From the NCBI GenBank assembly GCA_934486705.1, contig CAKSQS010000018.1, forward strand, positions 1 to 40,232: a stretch of DNA of 40,232 bases, written 5' to 3'. Below, piece by piece: positions 24,095-32,414 of the stretch (positions within the stretch are counted from its first letter, which is position 1; each line of letters starts with the position of its first letter). Origin of the DNA: an uncultured Eubacteriales bacterium (lineage in GTDB: Bacteria; Bacillota; Clostridia; Oscillospirales; Acutalibacteraceae). The notes under the pieces are model-generated. The model was not told the DNA's origin. It saw only the letters and a list, made by a program, of their open reading frames with translations, and made no database searches. The position numbers and the translations under genes were made by a program.

Positions 24095-24233
24095 GCGCTC
24101 ATGCCGCGCAGGACACCCTATTTCTGTACGGACAGAAATAGGGGAAAGAACCGTCGGACACCCTTTTGATTGGGTTTCCGAACCTTCCTGAACAACCAAA
24201 GGGGCAAACTCCCCTTTGGATACCCCTACTGCG
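24095..24233 (-). repeat. 139-bp repeat, copy A (inverted partner of 27113-27251)
   Basis: Compared with the reverse complement of 27113-27251, this copy differs at only three positions by eye. It contains two internal hairpins, CCTATTTCTGTACGGACAG plus AAATAGG, and CCAAAGGGG with CCCCTTTGG, so it is a structured element. It fills the gap between tgt and the aldolase gene (24034-24299), which has no gene. Confidence 0.85.
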
Positions 24234-24299
24234 CAAAGCGAAATATGCATGGTGATTTTATCGTTTTATCCGCTTCAAATTCAAATATTTTTAGATTTC

Positions 24300-25136
24300 T
24301 CAATATTTTCCGACGCTGCCGAAAAGCTTTATCTTTTGCTTTACGGCGGCGTTTATATATTTTACCCGCATTTCCCGTGTTTTAAGATAATCTGCGCTTG
24401 CGTTTGCGGCGTCCTTCATTGCGTTTGCACCCGCAATGCAAAGGTCGGTAAATATATTCACCTTTGAAATACCCTCACGCACGGTATTGCGGAAATCGTC
24501 GTCCGAAAGTCCCGAACCGCCGTGCAATACAAGCGGGGTGGGTATTGCCGCGTGTATTTCCTTAAGCCTTTCAATATCAAGCTGCGGCTTTGCCTTGTAT
24601 GCGCCGTGCGCCGTGCCTATTGCTACGGCAAGCGCGTCAACGCCGGTGGCGCTTACAAAATCGGTTGCCTCTTTAACGGTAGTGTAGCGGTCGTTTGTTT
24701 CGTTATCGCCGCTTGCCGCCTCGCCCACATGGCCTATTTCGCCTTCAACCGTAGCGCCCATGGCATGGGCGATTTTTACTATCTCGCGGGTGTTTTCAAT
24801 ATTGTTCGCCGAGTCTCCGGCAGAGCCGTCAAACATAACGCTTGTAAAGCCGAGCTTTAAGGCTTCCATACAGCGCTCAAAGGTAAGGCCGTGGTCGTAA
24901 TGCACAACAACCGGAACGCTTGCGCGCTTTGCGGCGGCTATGACCGAGGGAGCTATCAGCTTTAGTTCGCCGTAGGGCAAAAGCACCTCGGCTGTGCCTA
25001 TTATTATAGGCGAGCGCAGTTCCTCGGCTGCCGATATTGCGGCTTCAAGCATATCGGTGTCAATAGTGTTGAAAAGTCCCACGCCGTAGTGCTCTTTTGC
25101 GGCGCGCGGTAAAATATCGTTTAAATTTGCAAGCAT
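24300..25136 (-). CDS. Class II ketose-(bis)phosphate aldolase
   Basis: This is a zinc aldolase of the fructose/tagatose-bisphosphate (Fba/GatY/KbaY) family that yields dihydroxyacetone phosphate. Zinc ligands and neighbours are visible: VVVHYDHG, EGEIGHVGEA, VAIGTAHGAYK and LVLHGGSGL, and the phosphate loop NIFTDL. The 278 residues are normal. It is the last of three genes with a sugar isomerase and a PfkB kinase, 7 nt after the isomerase. Since the neighbours act on free sugars, the substrate may be a ketose 1-phosphate or bisphosphate made by the kinase rather than glycolytic FBP; the sequence alone does not decide. Confidence 0.88.
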   Translation of the reverse strand: MLANLNDILPRAAKEHYGVGLFNTIDTDMLEAAISAAEELRSPIIIGTAEVLLPYGELKLIAPSVIAAAKRASVPVVVHYDHGLTFERCMEALKLGFTSVMFDGSAGDSANNIENTREIVKIAHAMGATVEGEIGHVGEAASGDNETNDRYTTVKEATDFVSATGVDALAVAIGTAHGAYKAKPQLDIERLKEIHAAIPTPLVLHGGSGLSDDDFRNTVREGISKVNIFTDLCIAGANAMKDAANASADYLKTREMRVKYINAAVKQKIKLFGSVGKY

Positions 25137-25142
25137 ATTTCT

Positions 25143-25676
25143 TTACTCCTCTATCTGTGGTTCTCTTGTAATGCTTTCGTCTGTGAAAATGTCGGTTTCA
25201 TCGGTGCTGTGGGTGGAAAATTCCGAAATCACCGCACCCTCGTCACCCGCTATGAACCAGTGCTTTGTATTCGGCATAATGGTATACTGCTCGCCCGGCA
25301 GCAGCACAACCTCTTTAAAAGCGGTAAGTGCGGTATCGGGCAGTTTAACGCTTACGTCCGTCGGGTTTCCGCCCTCAACATAAAGGTAAACCTTGCCGCA
25401 GCGGCAGCGGAAGGTTTCTTCCTTGCCCTCTCTGCCGTCTGTCGGAATATGCCTGTGCTCGGGGCAGGCTTGCCCCGGCAGCAGCACCATTTCCTTTGCG
25501 CAAACGCGCGCGGTGTTGATATATGTAAGCAGCTGCAAGCCAATCTCGTTTACTCTGCCGAGACCGAAATCGGCAACCTCAATGCGGTTTTTCTCTTCCT
25601 CGGTAAGTATAATATGTGCTTTTTCGTAGTAGCCAAGCGCCTTTTGGACCTGTGATAAATACTCGGATCTTTTCAT
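25143..25676 (-). CDS. D-lyxose/D-mannose-type ketol-isomerase (cupin)
   Basis: This is a cupin isomerase that interconverts D-lyxose and D-xylulose, or D-mannose and D-fructose, with a bound metal. The metal motif PEHRHIPTDGREGKEETFRC gives H-x-H and E, with the fourth ligand in MPNTKHWF. The 177 residues match the family. Its ATG overlaps the stop codon of the kinase gene (ATGA), so the genes are translated together. An open frame on the other strand here is a shadow. Confidence 0.85.
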   Translation of the reverse strand: MKRSEYLSQVQKALGYYEKAHIILTEEEKNRIEVADFGLGRVNEIGLQLLTYINTARVCAKEMVLLPGQACPEHRHIPTDGREGKEETFRCRCGKVYLYVEGGNPTDVSVKLPDTALTAFKEVVLLPGEQYTIMPNTKHWFIAGDEGAVISEFSTHSTDETDIFTDESITREPQIEE

Positions 25677-26887
25677 AGTTTTACCCTCTTATACTTATTT
25701 GAAATTTCTATTATTTCATTTTTTGTTTTCATTCCGTCAATTGAATTTTCGCTGAATAAATTGCACGCGGCGGCGGCAGAGGCAAATTCAAGCAGGCTTT
25801 TATCGTCAAAGCCCTCGTAAAGCCCGTAAAGACAGCCCGCGCAAAACGCGTCTCCCGCGCCCACGCTGCCCTTAACGGCGCTCTGCGGCAGCTTAAGCGA
25901 ACCTACGGCGGTAAACTCCCCGCTTTTAACATCCAGGCATATGCCTGCCGATTTTGCGTGTACTATAACCTTTTTTGAAACGCCGCATTCGGCGGTAAGC
26001 GTCATTGCTTTTTTAACGGTGGGAATATCAAGCGCTCCGTCGCCCTTATACGGTTCAAGCCCCCAAATTCCGCAGCACTCTATTTCGTTTATTATGGCGT
26101 AATCGGTGTATTTAAGTGCGGGAACAATGGCTTTTTTATAGTCGGCGGTGCTGTCGCTCACCATATCTATTGAGGTTTCTATGCCCCTTTCCTTAACGCC
26201 GTGCAGAAAACGCGCCATTACCGTGCCGTACTCGGGGTCGGGTTTATCAAAGCTGTCAAGCAGTAAAATGTAGCCTATATGCAGCATACGTGCGGAAAGC
26301 GAGCTTAAATCTATATCGTCGGGCGAAAACTCGGCGTTTGCCCCGCGCGCGTGGAAAAAGGTGCGCTCTCCTGTGGGCAGGCTCATAACATCGCTGAAGC
26401 TGGTGGTGCTTTTAGCCGAAACAGCGATTTTTCCTGTGTCTATGCCGTATTTTTGCAGCTTTGAAATAACATAGCGCCCGTGTTCGTCGTCGCCTATCTT
26501 TCCCAATGCGTAAAGCGGAACGCTGCGGTCTATTTTGGCAATATCGATTGCCGTGTTGGGAACGCAGCCGCCCACACTGCGGGAAACCGAAAGAATATTC
26601 GCAAGCATACCCTGCTTGGGGTAATCGTTCACGGTCTTTACGTTATCGGTCAGTATATTTCCCGCAAGGGCAATGCCCTTGCGCTCGCCGGTCATAAGGT
26701 AATCGACCGAAACGCCGAATATCTTCGCAATTTCGGGAAATTGGGTTATCTCCGGGTAGCCTAAGCCGTTTTCCCATTTGCTTACGGTCTTATCGCTCAC
26801 ATTAAGCTTATCGGAAAGCTCGGCTTGGGTCATATTGTTCTTTTTGCGCAGCTCTGCTATTGTGTAGCCTACGCTTTTTGCGTCCAT
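25673..26887 (-). CDS. XRE helix-turn-helix fused to PfkB-family sugar kinase
   Basis: Residues 1-65 are an XRE-type DNA-binding domain (MTQAELSDKLNVSDKTVSKW, then ENGLGYPE). From about residue 75 a ribokinase/PfkB fold follows, with the sugar-binding GGCVPNTAIDIAKI and the ATP/anion-hole signature GSVGAGDAFCAGCLYG containing the catalytic Asp. The fusion suggests a kinase that also regulates its own operon in response to its sugar, much as ROK proteins combine both roles; this is inference. The start is ATG 26887, with GAGGTGAG well placed; a GTG three codons upstream lies inside that site. It heads the kinase-isomerase-aldolase operon. Confidence 0.9.
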   Translation of the reverse strand: MDAKSVGYTIAELRKKNNMTQAELSDKLNVSDKTVSKWENGLGYPEITQFPEIAKIFGVSVDYLMTGERKGIALAGNILTDNVKTVNDYPKQGMLANILSVSRSVGGCVPNTAIDIAKIDRSVPLYALGKIGDDEHGRYVISKLQKYGIDTGKIAVSAKSTTSFSDVMSLPTGERTFFHARGANAEFSPDDIDLSSLSARMLHIGYILLLDSFDKPDPEYGTVMARFLHGVKERGIETSIDMVSDSTADYKKAIVPALKYTDYAIINEIECCGIWGLEPYKGDGALDIPTVKKAMTLTAECGVSKKVIVHAKSAGICLDVKSGEFTAVGSLKLPQSAVKGSVGAGDAFCAGCLYGLYEGFDDKSLLEFASAAAACNLFSENSIDGMKTKNEIIEISNKYKRVKL

Positions 26888-26906
26888 ACATCTCACCTCA
26901 AGGTTA

Positions 26907-26935
26907 ATTATAACCCTTTATTATGCGTTTGTAAA
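26907..26935 (-). promoter_or_regulatory. Promoter of the XRE-PfkB operon
   Basis: On the - strand: TTTACA, a 17-bp spacer and TATAAT, about 20 nt before the start codon. The transcript would have a very short leader, and an autoregulatory site of the XRE domain would be expected to overlap it. Confidence 0.7.
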
Positions 26936-26976
26936 TCTATCTATTGCAGAGAGCTTTCGGTAGATTTTTTAAAAAA

Positions 26977-27014
26977 ACGGCAAAAAAGTCTACGTATCGC
27001 AGACTTTTTGCCGT
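26977..27014. terminator. Hairpin with A/T flanks upstream of the PfkB promoter
   Basis: ACGGCAAAAAAGTCT pairs with AGACTTTTTGCCGT around a 9-nt loop. It has the look of a bidirectional terminator, but no gene ends on either side. The rest of the gap 26936-27112 shows nothing further. Confidence 0.45.
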
Positions 27015-27112
27015 AAATAATTATTGCGGTATAGACAATACCATCAGGGTACAATACTTCCCTTAGCGGAAAATTATTGAAGCCAAAAATTGTTGTACCG
27101 ATTTTATTTTTT

Positions 27113-27251
27113 CGCAGTAGGGGTATCCAAAGGGGAGTTTGCCCCTTTGGTTGTTCAGGAAGGTTCGGAAACCCAATCAAAAGGGTGTCCGACGGTTCTT
27201 TCCCCTATTTCTGTCCGCACAGAAATAGGGTGCCCTGCGCGGCACGAGCGC
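27113..27251 (+). repeat. 139-bp repeat, copy B (inverted partner of 24095-24233)
   Basis: It is nearly identical to the reverse complement of copy A (three differences). The two copies enclose the aldolase-isomerase-kinase operon in opposite orientation. Internal hairpins are CCAAAGGGG/CCCCTTTGG and CCCTATTTCTGT/ACAGAAATAGGG. Confidence 0.85.
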
Positions 27252-27294
27252 GAAAACTTTAATTAAATATATATTATACTTCGTTTTTTAACAC

Positions 27295-27335
27295 AAACCC
27301 CCACCCGGGCAATGCAGTCCGAGCGGGGGTTGCTT
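27295..27335 (-). terminator. Terminator of valS
   Basis: On the - strand AACCCCCGCTCGG pairs with CCGGGTGGGGGTT around a short loop (minor mismatches), followed by TGTGTTAAAAAACG. It lies about 20 nt after the valS stop. The T-run is weak. Confidence 0.6.
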
Positions 27336-27350
27336 TTTCAGCTCAAGATA

Positions 27351-29984
27351 TTATAACGATTTTTCTGTTTCCGCTATGCTGTTTTCAAGCATTGCTATTT
27401 TTTCAAGCACCTTTTTAAGGCTCTCGCGCTGCTGCTCAACAACCGCCGCGGGCGCTTTGGCAACAAAGCCCCGGTTATTAAGCTTTTTCTCAAAGAACTC
27501 CTTATCGTCGTTTGCCTTTTTAAGCTCCTTTTTAAGCCTTTCAAGCTCGGCGGTAAAGTCCACAAGCTCACGCATGGGCATAAATACGGTGGCGGCGTCG
27601 GTAATAACGCGAACCGCTCCCTCGCTTTCAAAGCTGTCGCCTATTTCCACGTCCGAAGCATAGGCTAAGCGGCAGATATACGCCGTTCCGCGCGAGAACG
27701 TATCCTTAAATTTGGTTGCAATGCAAACCTTTGCCTTTTTTGAGGGGGGAACGTTCATTTCGGCGCGGCGGTTTCTTACCGCCTTTATTACCGCCATAAT
27801 TTTTTCAAAGTCCTCTTCCTCGGCGGCAAATTCAAGCGAAGTGTCAAACCGCGGCCAATCGGTCACCATGAGCGCCTCGCCCTTGTGCGGCAGTGACTGC
27901 CAAATTTCCTCGGTTATAAAGGGCATAAAGGGGTGCAAAAGCGCTAAAGTGCCCGTAAACACATATATAAGCACGGCTCTTGCGGTGTCGGCGGCTTTTT
28001 CGTCCTCGCCGTTTAGGCGGGATTTGCAGATTTCAATGTACCAATCGCAGAAAACGTCCCAAATAAAGTCGTAAAGCTTTTGAACCGCCATTCCGAGCTC
28101 GTATTTTTCAAGGTTTTCGGTAACGTCTTTTACAACCGCATTGTATTTTGATAAAATCCACTTGTCTTCAAGCGCGAAATTATCGGGTTCAAGCGGCAGA
28201 ACCTCATCCGATTTTAAATTCATAAGAATAAATCTTGCAGCGTTCCAAAGCTTGTTTGCAAAGTTGCGGCTTGACTCAACGCGCTCCTCAATATAACGCA
28301 TATCGTTTCCGGGGCTGTTGCCTGTTGCAAGCGAGAAACGCAGCGCGTCCGCGCCGAATTTATCAATTACCTCAAGCGGGTCTACGCCGTTTCCGAGCGA
28401 TTTAGACATTTTCCTGCCCTGCGAATCACGCACAAGCCCGTGAATAAGCACCGTATCAAACGGAACTTCGCCTGTTTGTTCAATCCCTGAGAACATCATA
28501 CGCATTACCCAGAAAGGAATTATATCATAGCCCGTAACAAGGGTGTTTGTGGGGTAATAGTGCTTGAAATCGGCGGTTTCTTCGGGCCAGCCGAGGGTTG
28601 AAAACGGCCATAGGGCAGAAGAGAACCAGGTATCAAGCGTATCGGGGTCTTGCGTGATATTCTTGCTGCCGCAGTGCGCGCAGCAGTGCGCGTCTTCCTT
28701 TAAAACGGTTATTTCGCCGCAATCCGCGCAGTACCAGGCAGGTATGCGGTGACCCCACCAAAGCTGACGGGATATGCACCAATCGCGTATATTTTCAAGC
28801 CAGTGGAAATAAATTTTTTCAAAGCGTTGCGGAACGAATTTTGTCTCGCCCTTTTTAACCGCCTCAATAGCAGGCTCGGCAAGGGGTCTCATTTTAACAA
28901 ACCACTGCTTTGAAACGCGCGGCTCAACCGTTGTGCCGCAGCGGTAGCATGTGCCCACGTTGTGAACGTGCTCTTCAATCTTTACAAGCGCGCCCTCTTT
29001 TTCAAGGTCGGCAACAATAGCCTTGCGCGCCTCGTAGCGATCCATTCCCGCATATTTCGGGTAATCGGCTACTATTTTCGCGTCATCGGTTAAAACGTTT
29101 ATAACCTCTAAGTTATGGCGCAGCCCCACCTCAAAGTCATTCGGGTCGTGCGCGGGGGTAATTTTAACAACGCCCGTTCCGAAATCGGTTTCAACGTAAT
29201 CGTCGGCAATAACGGGTATTTCGCGGTGAACAAGCGGCAAAATAAGGGTTTTGCCCACCAAGTCCTTATATCTTTCGTCATTTGGGTTTACCGCAACGGC
29301 GGTATCGCCGAGCAGGGTTTCGGGGCGGGTAGTGGCAAGCTCCAAATAACCGCTGCCATCCTTAAAAGGGTAGCGCAAGTGCCAAAAATGCCCTGCCTGC
29401 TCCTCATATTCAACCTCGGCGTCCGAAATGGAGGTCTTGCAGTGGGGACACCAGTTAATAATTCTTTCGCCCCTGTAAATAAGCCCCTTTTCGTAAAGGC
29501 GGACGAAAACCTCTTTAACCGCCTTGCTGCAGCCCTCGTCAAGAGTAAAGCGCTCTCTTTCCCAGTCGCACGAAGAGCCCATTTTTTTAAGCTGCTCTAT
29601 AATTCTGCCGCCGTACTGCTTTTTCCATTCCCAGGCGCGCTCCAAAAAGCCGTCTCTGCCGACGTCCTCTTTGGTAAGCCCCTCCTGCCGCATTTTTTCT
29701 ACAATTTTCGCCTCGGTTGCAATTGAGGCGTGGTCTGTGCCGGGCACCCATAAAGTATCGTACCCCTGCATACGCTTAAAGCGTATAAGTATATCCTGCA
29801 GCGTATTATCGAGCGCGTGCCCCATATGGAGCTGACCCGTAATATTCGGGGGCGGAATAACTATTGTGTAGGTAGGCTTATCTTCCTCGCACTTAGCGTG
29901 GAAGTATCTGCCGTTAAGCCACATTTTATAAATTCTTTCTTCAACCTCTTTCGGGTCGTACTGTTTTGATAGTTCTCGTGCCAT
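27351..29984 (-). CDS. valS: Valyl-tRNA synthetase
   Basis: This is a class I synthetase that charges tRNA-Val. PPNITGQLHMGHALDNTLQD holds the HMGH form of the HIGH motif; GRKMSKSLGNGVDPLEV holds KMSKS; the editing domain lies between them (ATTRPETLLGDTAVAVNP). Zinc-type cysteine pairs are present (CADCGEI, CCAHCGSK). The C-terminal valyl arm coiled coil (ELERLKKELKKANDDKEFFE) completes 877 residues. GGAGAG precedes the ATG. There is no room upstream for a T-box leader; a TATAAT on the - strand at 30038-30043 may be its -10. Confidence 0.98.
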   Translation of the reverse strand: MARELSKQYDPKEVEERIYKMWLNGRYFHAKCEEDKPTYTIVIPPPNITGQLHMGHALDNTLQDILIRFKRMQGYDTLWVPGTDHASIATEAKIVEKMRQEGLTKEDVGRDGFLERAWEWKKQYGGRIIEQLKKMGSSCDWERERFTLDEGCSKAVKEVFVRLYEKGLIYRGERIINWCPHCKTSISDAEVEYEEQAGHFWHLRYPFKDGSGYLELATTRPETLLGDTAVAVNPNDERYKDLVGKTLILPLVHREIPVIADDYVETDFGTGVVKITPAHDPNDFEVGLRHNLEVINVLTDDAKIVADYPKYAGMDRYEARKAIVADLEKEGALVKIEEHVHNVGTCYRCGTTVEPRVSKQWFVKMRPLAEPAIEAVKKGETKFVPQRFEKIYFHWLENIRDWCISRQLWWGHRIPAWYCADCGEITVLKEDAHCCAHCGSKNITQDPDTLDTWFSSALWPFSTLGWPEETADFKHYYPTNTLVTGYDIIPFWVMRMMFSGIEQTGEVPFDTVLIHGLVRDSQGRKMSKSLGNGVDPLEVIDKFGADALRFSLATGNSPGNDMRYIEERVESSRNFANKLWNAARFILMNLKSDEVLPLEPDNFALEDKWILSKYNAVVKDVTENLEKYELGMAVQKLYDFIWDVFCDWYIEICKSRLNGEDEKAADTARAVLIYVFTGTLALLHPFMPFITEEIWQSLPHKGEALMVTDWPRFDTSLEFAAEEEDFEKIMAVIKAVRNRRAEMNVPPSKKAKVCIATKFKDTFSRGTAYICRLAYASDVEIGDSFESEGAVRVITDAATVFMPMRELVDFTAELERLKKELKKANDDKEFFEKKLNNRGFVAKAPAAVVEQQRESLKKVLEKIAMLENSIAETEKSL

Positions 29985-30049
29985 TAAGATTTCTCTCCGT
30001 CCGTAAAAAAATGTATAATAAAAATTTTGCGGGGTATATTATATTTGTC

Positions 30050-30116
30050 AGCGACGGATAACGCGTTTGCCCCGGCGCCGACATTGGGCGCCGGTAATAA
30101 CCGACGCTCTTTTTTT
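30050..30116. terminator. Large GC hairpin between parC and valS
   Basis: The inner stem CCGGCGCC (30072-30079) with GGCGCCGG (30087-30094) sits within weaker outer arms (AGCGACGG... with ...CCGACGCT), followed on the + strand by seven T. The T-run is on the wrong side for parC, yet no + strand gene ends here. It may act as a processing or roadblock structure in the - transcript. Confidence 0.5.
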
Positions 30117-30120
30117 AATT

Positions 30121-32358
30121 TTACAGTATCATCTGCTCCTGCTCGGCAGTTCCCGCAGGCTTTTTGCTGCCCGCTGCCGGTAAATTCCGCGTGCGGTAGC
30201 GGTGGTCGCCGTCAAGACTGTCCTTTTCGTAAAAGCCGACTTCCGATAGCCGCTGCCCGCGCTTTTGGGTCATTACGGCTATGCCGCCGTTGTCCTTTGT
30301 GGTCTTTGCGGGAACAGACGCGGTGTTTACTATAAGCATACGCCCGTTTGTGGATTTTAAGAGCAGCTCGGTATCCTCTTTTATAAAGAAAATGCTGTGC
30401 AGGGTGAATTTATCGCAATATGCCTTTATAAGCTTTTTGCGGTTGGTCTTTGTCTGGTAAGAGGAAAGCGGAACTTTTGCTATTCTGCCGTTATCAAACA
30501 CAAAAAGCATATAACCCTTATAATCGGCGGTTGCCACCATATAAACGGCGTTTTCCGCCTCGTCAAATTCAAGCTTTGAGGGTGCATAATCGCCGAGCAC
30601 GCTCGCCTTGCCGTCGGCAAATTCGGCGGTACGGGATTTATAGACCTGCGATTTATTACTAAAGAACAAAAGCTCCTCTGCATTGGTGGACTCTACCGTT
30701 TGCGTTATTTCGTCCCCCTCTTTAAGCTTTTGCTCGCCGCTCATTCTGAGCGACTGCGGGGTTATTTTCTTGAAATATCCGTCCTTGGTAAAGAAAAGGG
30801 TCACGGGGGAGGTATCAAGCTCTATGGGCTCGTCCTCGCCGCTTTCCTCCGCCGCGCTTATAATTTCGGTCTTTCTGTCCTGCCCGTATTTTTCGGCAAC
30901 TTCCTTTAATTCCTTAATTATTATATTCAAAAGCTTTGAACGGGAGTTTAAAACTCCCTCCATCTCGGCGATTTCTTTCATCAGGTCTTCAATATCCGCC
31001 GTGCGCTTTAAAATATATTCGCGGTTTAAGTGGCGCAGCTTTATCTCCGCAACGTATTCCGCCTGAATTTCGTCTATTCCGAAGCCTATCATCAGGTTCG
31101 GCACAACCTGTGCTTCCTCGTCGGTTTCGCGCACGATTTTGATTGCCTTATCAATATCAAGCAGTATTTTTTCAAGACCCTTTAAAAGGTGCAGCCTGTC
31201 CTTTGCCTTTGAAAGCTTGAAGTAAACGCGGCGGCGCACGCATTCTTCTCTGAACGCCACCCACTCGGAAATAATTTCCTTAACGCCCATAACGCGCGGC
31301 GAGCCTGCAATTAAAATATTGAAGTTGCAGGAAAAGCTGTCTTCAAGCGGGGTCATTTTCATAACCTTTTTCATAAGCTTTTCGGGGTCTGCCCCGCGCT
31401 TTAGGTCAATTGTTATTTTAAGACCGTTTAAGTCGGTTTCATCGCGAATATCGTTAATTTCGGTTATTTTTTTAAGCTTTGCAAGCTCAATTACCTTTTC
31501 AATTATCGCCTCGCTCGTGGTAGTGGGCGGTATTTCGGTAATATCTATACAGTTTTGCGATTTATCGTAAGCGTATACGCCCCTTACCTTAAAGCTGCCG
31601 CGCCCCGTTTCGTAAATCTTTTCCATTGCCGCGCGGTCGTATAAAAGCTTGCCGCCTATAGGAAAATCGGGGGCTAAAAGCGTGTCCGCCACATTTATAT
31701 CGTTATCCCTTATATAGCCAATGGTCGTCTCGCATACCTCGCGCAGGTTAAACGGGCAGATTGAGCTTGCCATACCTACGGCAATACCCGTATTAGCGTT
31801 TACAAGCACCGAGGGGAATGTAACTGGGAACAGTGTAGGCTCTTTCATGGTAGCGTCGTAGTTATCCACAAAATCTACCGTGTCTTTATCAATATCACTG
31901 AAAAGCTCCGATGCAATGGGGGATAGCTTTGCCTCGGTATAACGCGAGGCAGCGTATGCCATATCGCGCGAGTAGGCTTTACCAAACGAGCCCTTAGAGG
32001 CAACATACGGGTGCAAAAGCGCCTGATACCCCTCGGACAAACGCACCATAGTCTCATAAATAGCCGCGTCTCCGTGGGGATTCAGTTGCATGGTGCGCCC
32101 CACTATATTAGCCGATTTTATTGTGCTGCCCTTTAAAAGCCCCATATTATACATAGTATAAAGCAGCTTTCTGTGCGAGGGCTTAAAGCCGTCTATTTCC
32201 GGTATTGCACGGGATACTATAACGCTCATGGCATAGGGCATATAGTTGGTTTCGAGCGTGTCGGTTATCGGCTGCTCAACCGTAAGCCCCGCGCCGGCAA
32301 TGTAAGCGTTTATTTTAGGCTTTACCGATTTCGGCTCTTTCTTCTTTTTAGTCGCCAC
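30121..32358 (-). CDS. parC: DNA topoisomerase IV (type II) subunit A
   Basis: This is the DNA-cleaving subunit. YMPYAMSVIVSRAIPEIDGF opens the domain; the catalytic Tyr is in AASRYTEAKLS; the quinolone-resistance region NPHGDAAIYETMVR precedes it. The C-terminal part (from about 510) has beta-propeller-like repeats (FFTKDGYFKKITPQSL; LFFSNKSQVYKSRT; MLFVFDNGRIAKVPL). At 745 residues it is shorter than typical GyrA, and it pairs with the adjacent ParE, so topoisomerase IV is the better call. It lies 55 nt after parE in one operon. Confidence 0.9.
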   Translation of the reverse strand: MATKKKKEPKSVKPKINAYIAGAGLTVEQPITDTLETNYMPYAMSVIVSRAIPEIDGFKPSHRKLLYTMYNMGLLKGSTIKSANIVGRTMQLNPHGDAAIYETMVRLSEGYQALLHPYVASKGSFGKAYSRDMAYAASRYTEAKLSPIASELFSDIDKDTVDFVDNYDATMKEPTLFPVTFPSVLVNANTGIAVGMASSICPFNLREVCETTIGYIRDNDINVADTLLAPDFPIGGKLLYDRAAMEKIYETGRGSFKVRGVYAYDKSQNCIDITEIPPTTTSEAIIEKVIELAKLKKITEINDIRDETDLNGLKITIDLKRGADPEKLMKKVMKMTPLEDSFSCNFNILIAGSPRVMGVKEIISEWVAFREECVRRRVYFKLSKAKDRLHLLKGLEKILLDIDKAIKIVRETDEEAQVVPNLMIGFGIDEIQAEYVAEIKLRHLNREYILKRTADIEDLMKEIAEMEGVLNSRSKLLNIIIKELKEVAEKYGQDRKTEIISAAEESGEDEPIELDTSPVTLFFTKDGYFKKITPQSLRMSGEQKLKEGDEITQTVESTNAEELLFFSNKSQVYKSRTAEFADGKASVLGDYAPSKLEFDEAENAVYMVATADYKGYMLFVFDNGRIAKVPLSSYQTKTNRKKLIKAYCDKFTLHSIFFIKEDTELLLKSTNGRMLIVNTASVPAKTTKDNGGIAVMTQKRGQRLSEVGFYEKDSLDGDHRYRTRNLPAAGSKKPAGTAEQEQMIL

Positions 32359-32386
32359 AAACTTCCTCTTTTCTAAAATTTATAAT

Positions 32387-32414
32387 ATCTAATGTCTAAC
32401 ATCTAACGTCTAAT
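32387..32414. repeat. Four tandem 7-bp units, second RTCTAAY array
   Basis: The units ATCTAAT, GTCTAAC, ATCTAAC and GTCTAAT run in exact register up to the parE stop codon. The same heptamer, also four times, lies at 16273-16300. Confidence 0.7.

Noticed and set aside
29115..29726. 203-codon frame antisense to valS
   Set aside because: Shadow frame opposite the synthetase core; no ribosome site.
29985..30120. T-box leader for valS
   Set aside because: Only about 136 nt to parC; no T-box sequence or specifier-loop architecture seen.
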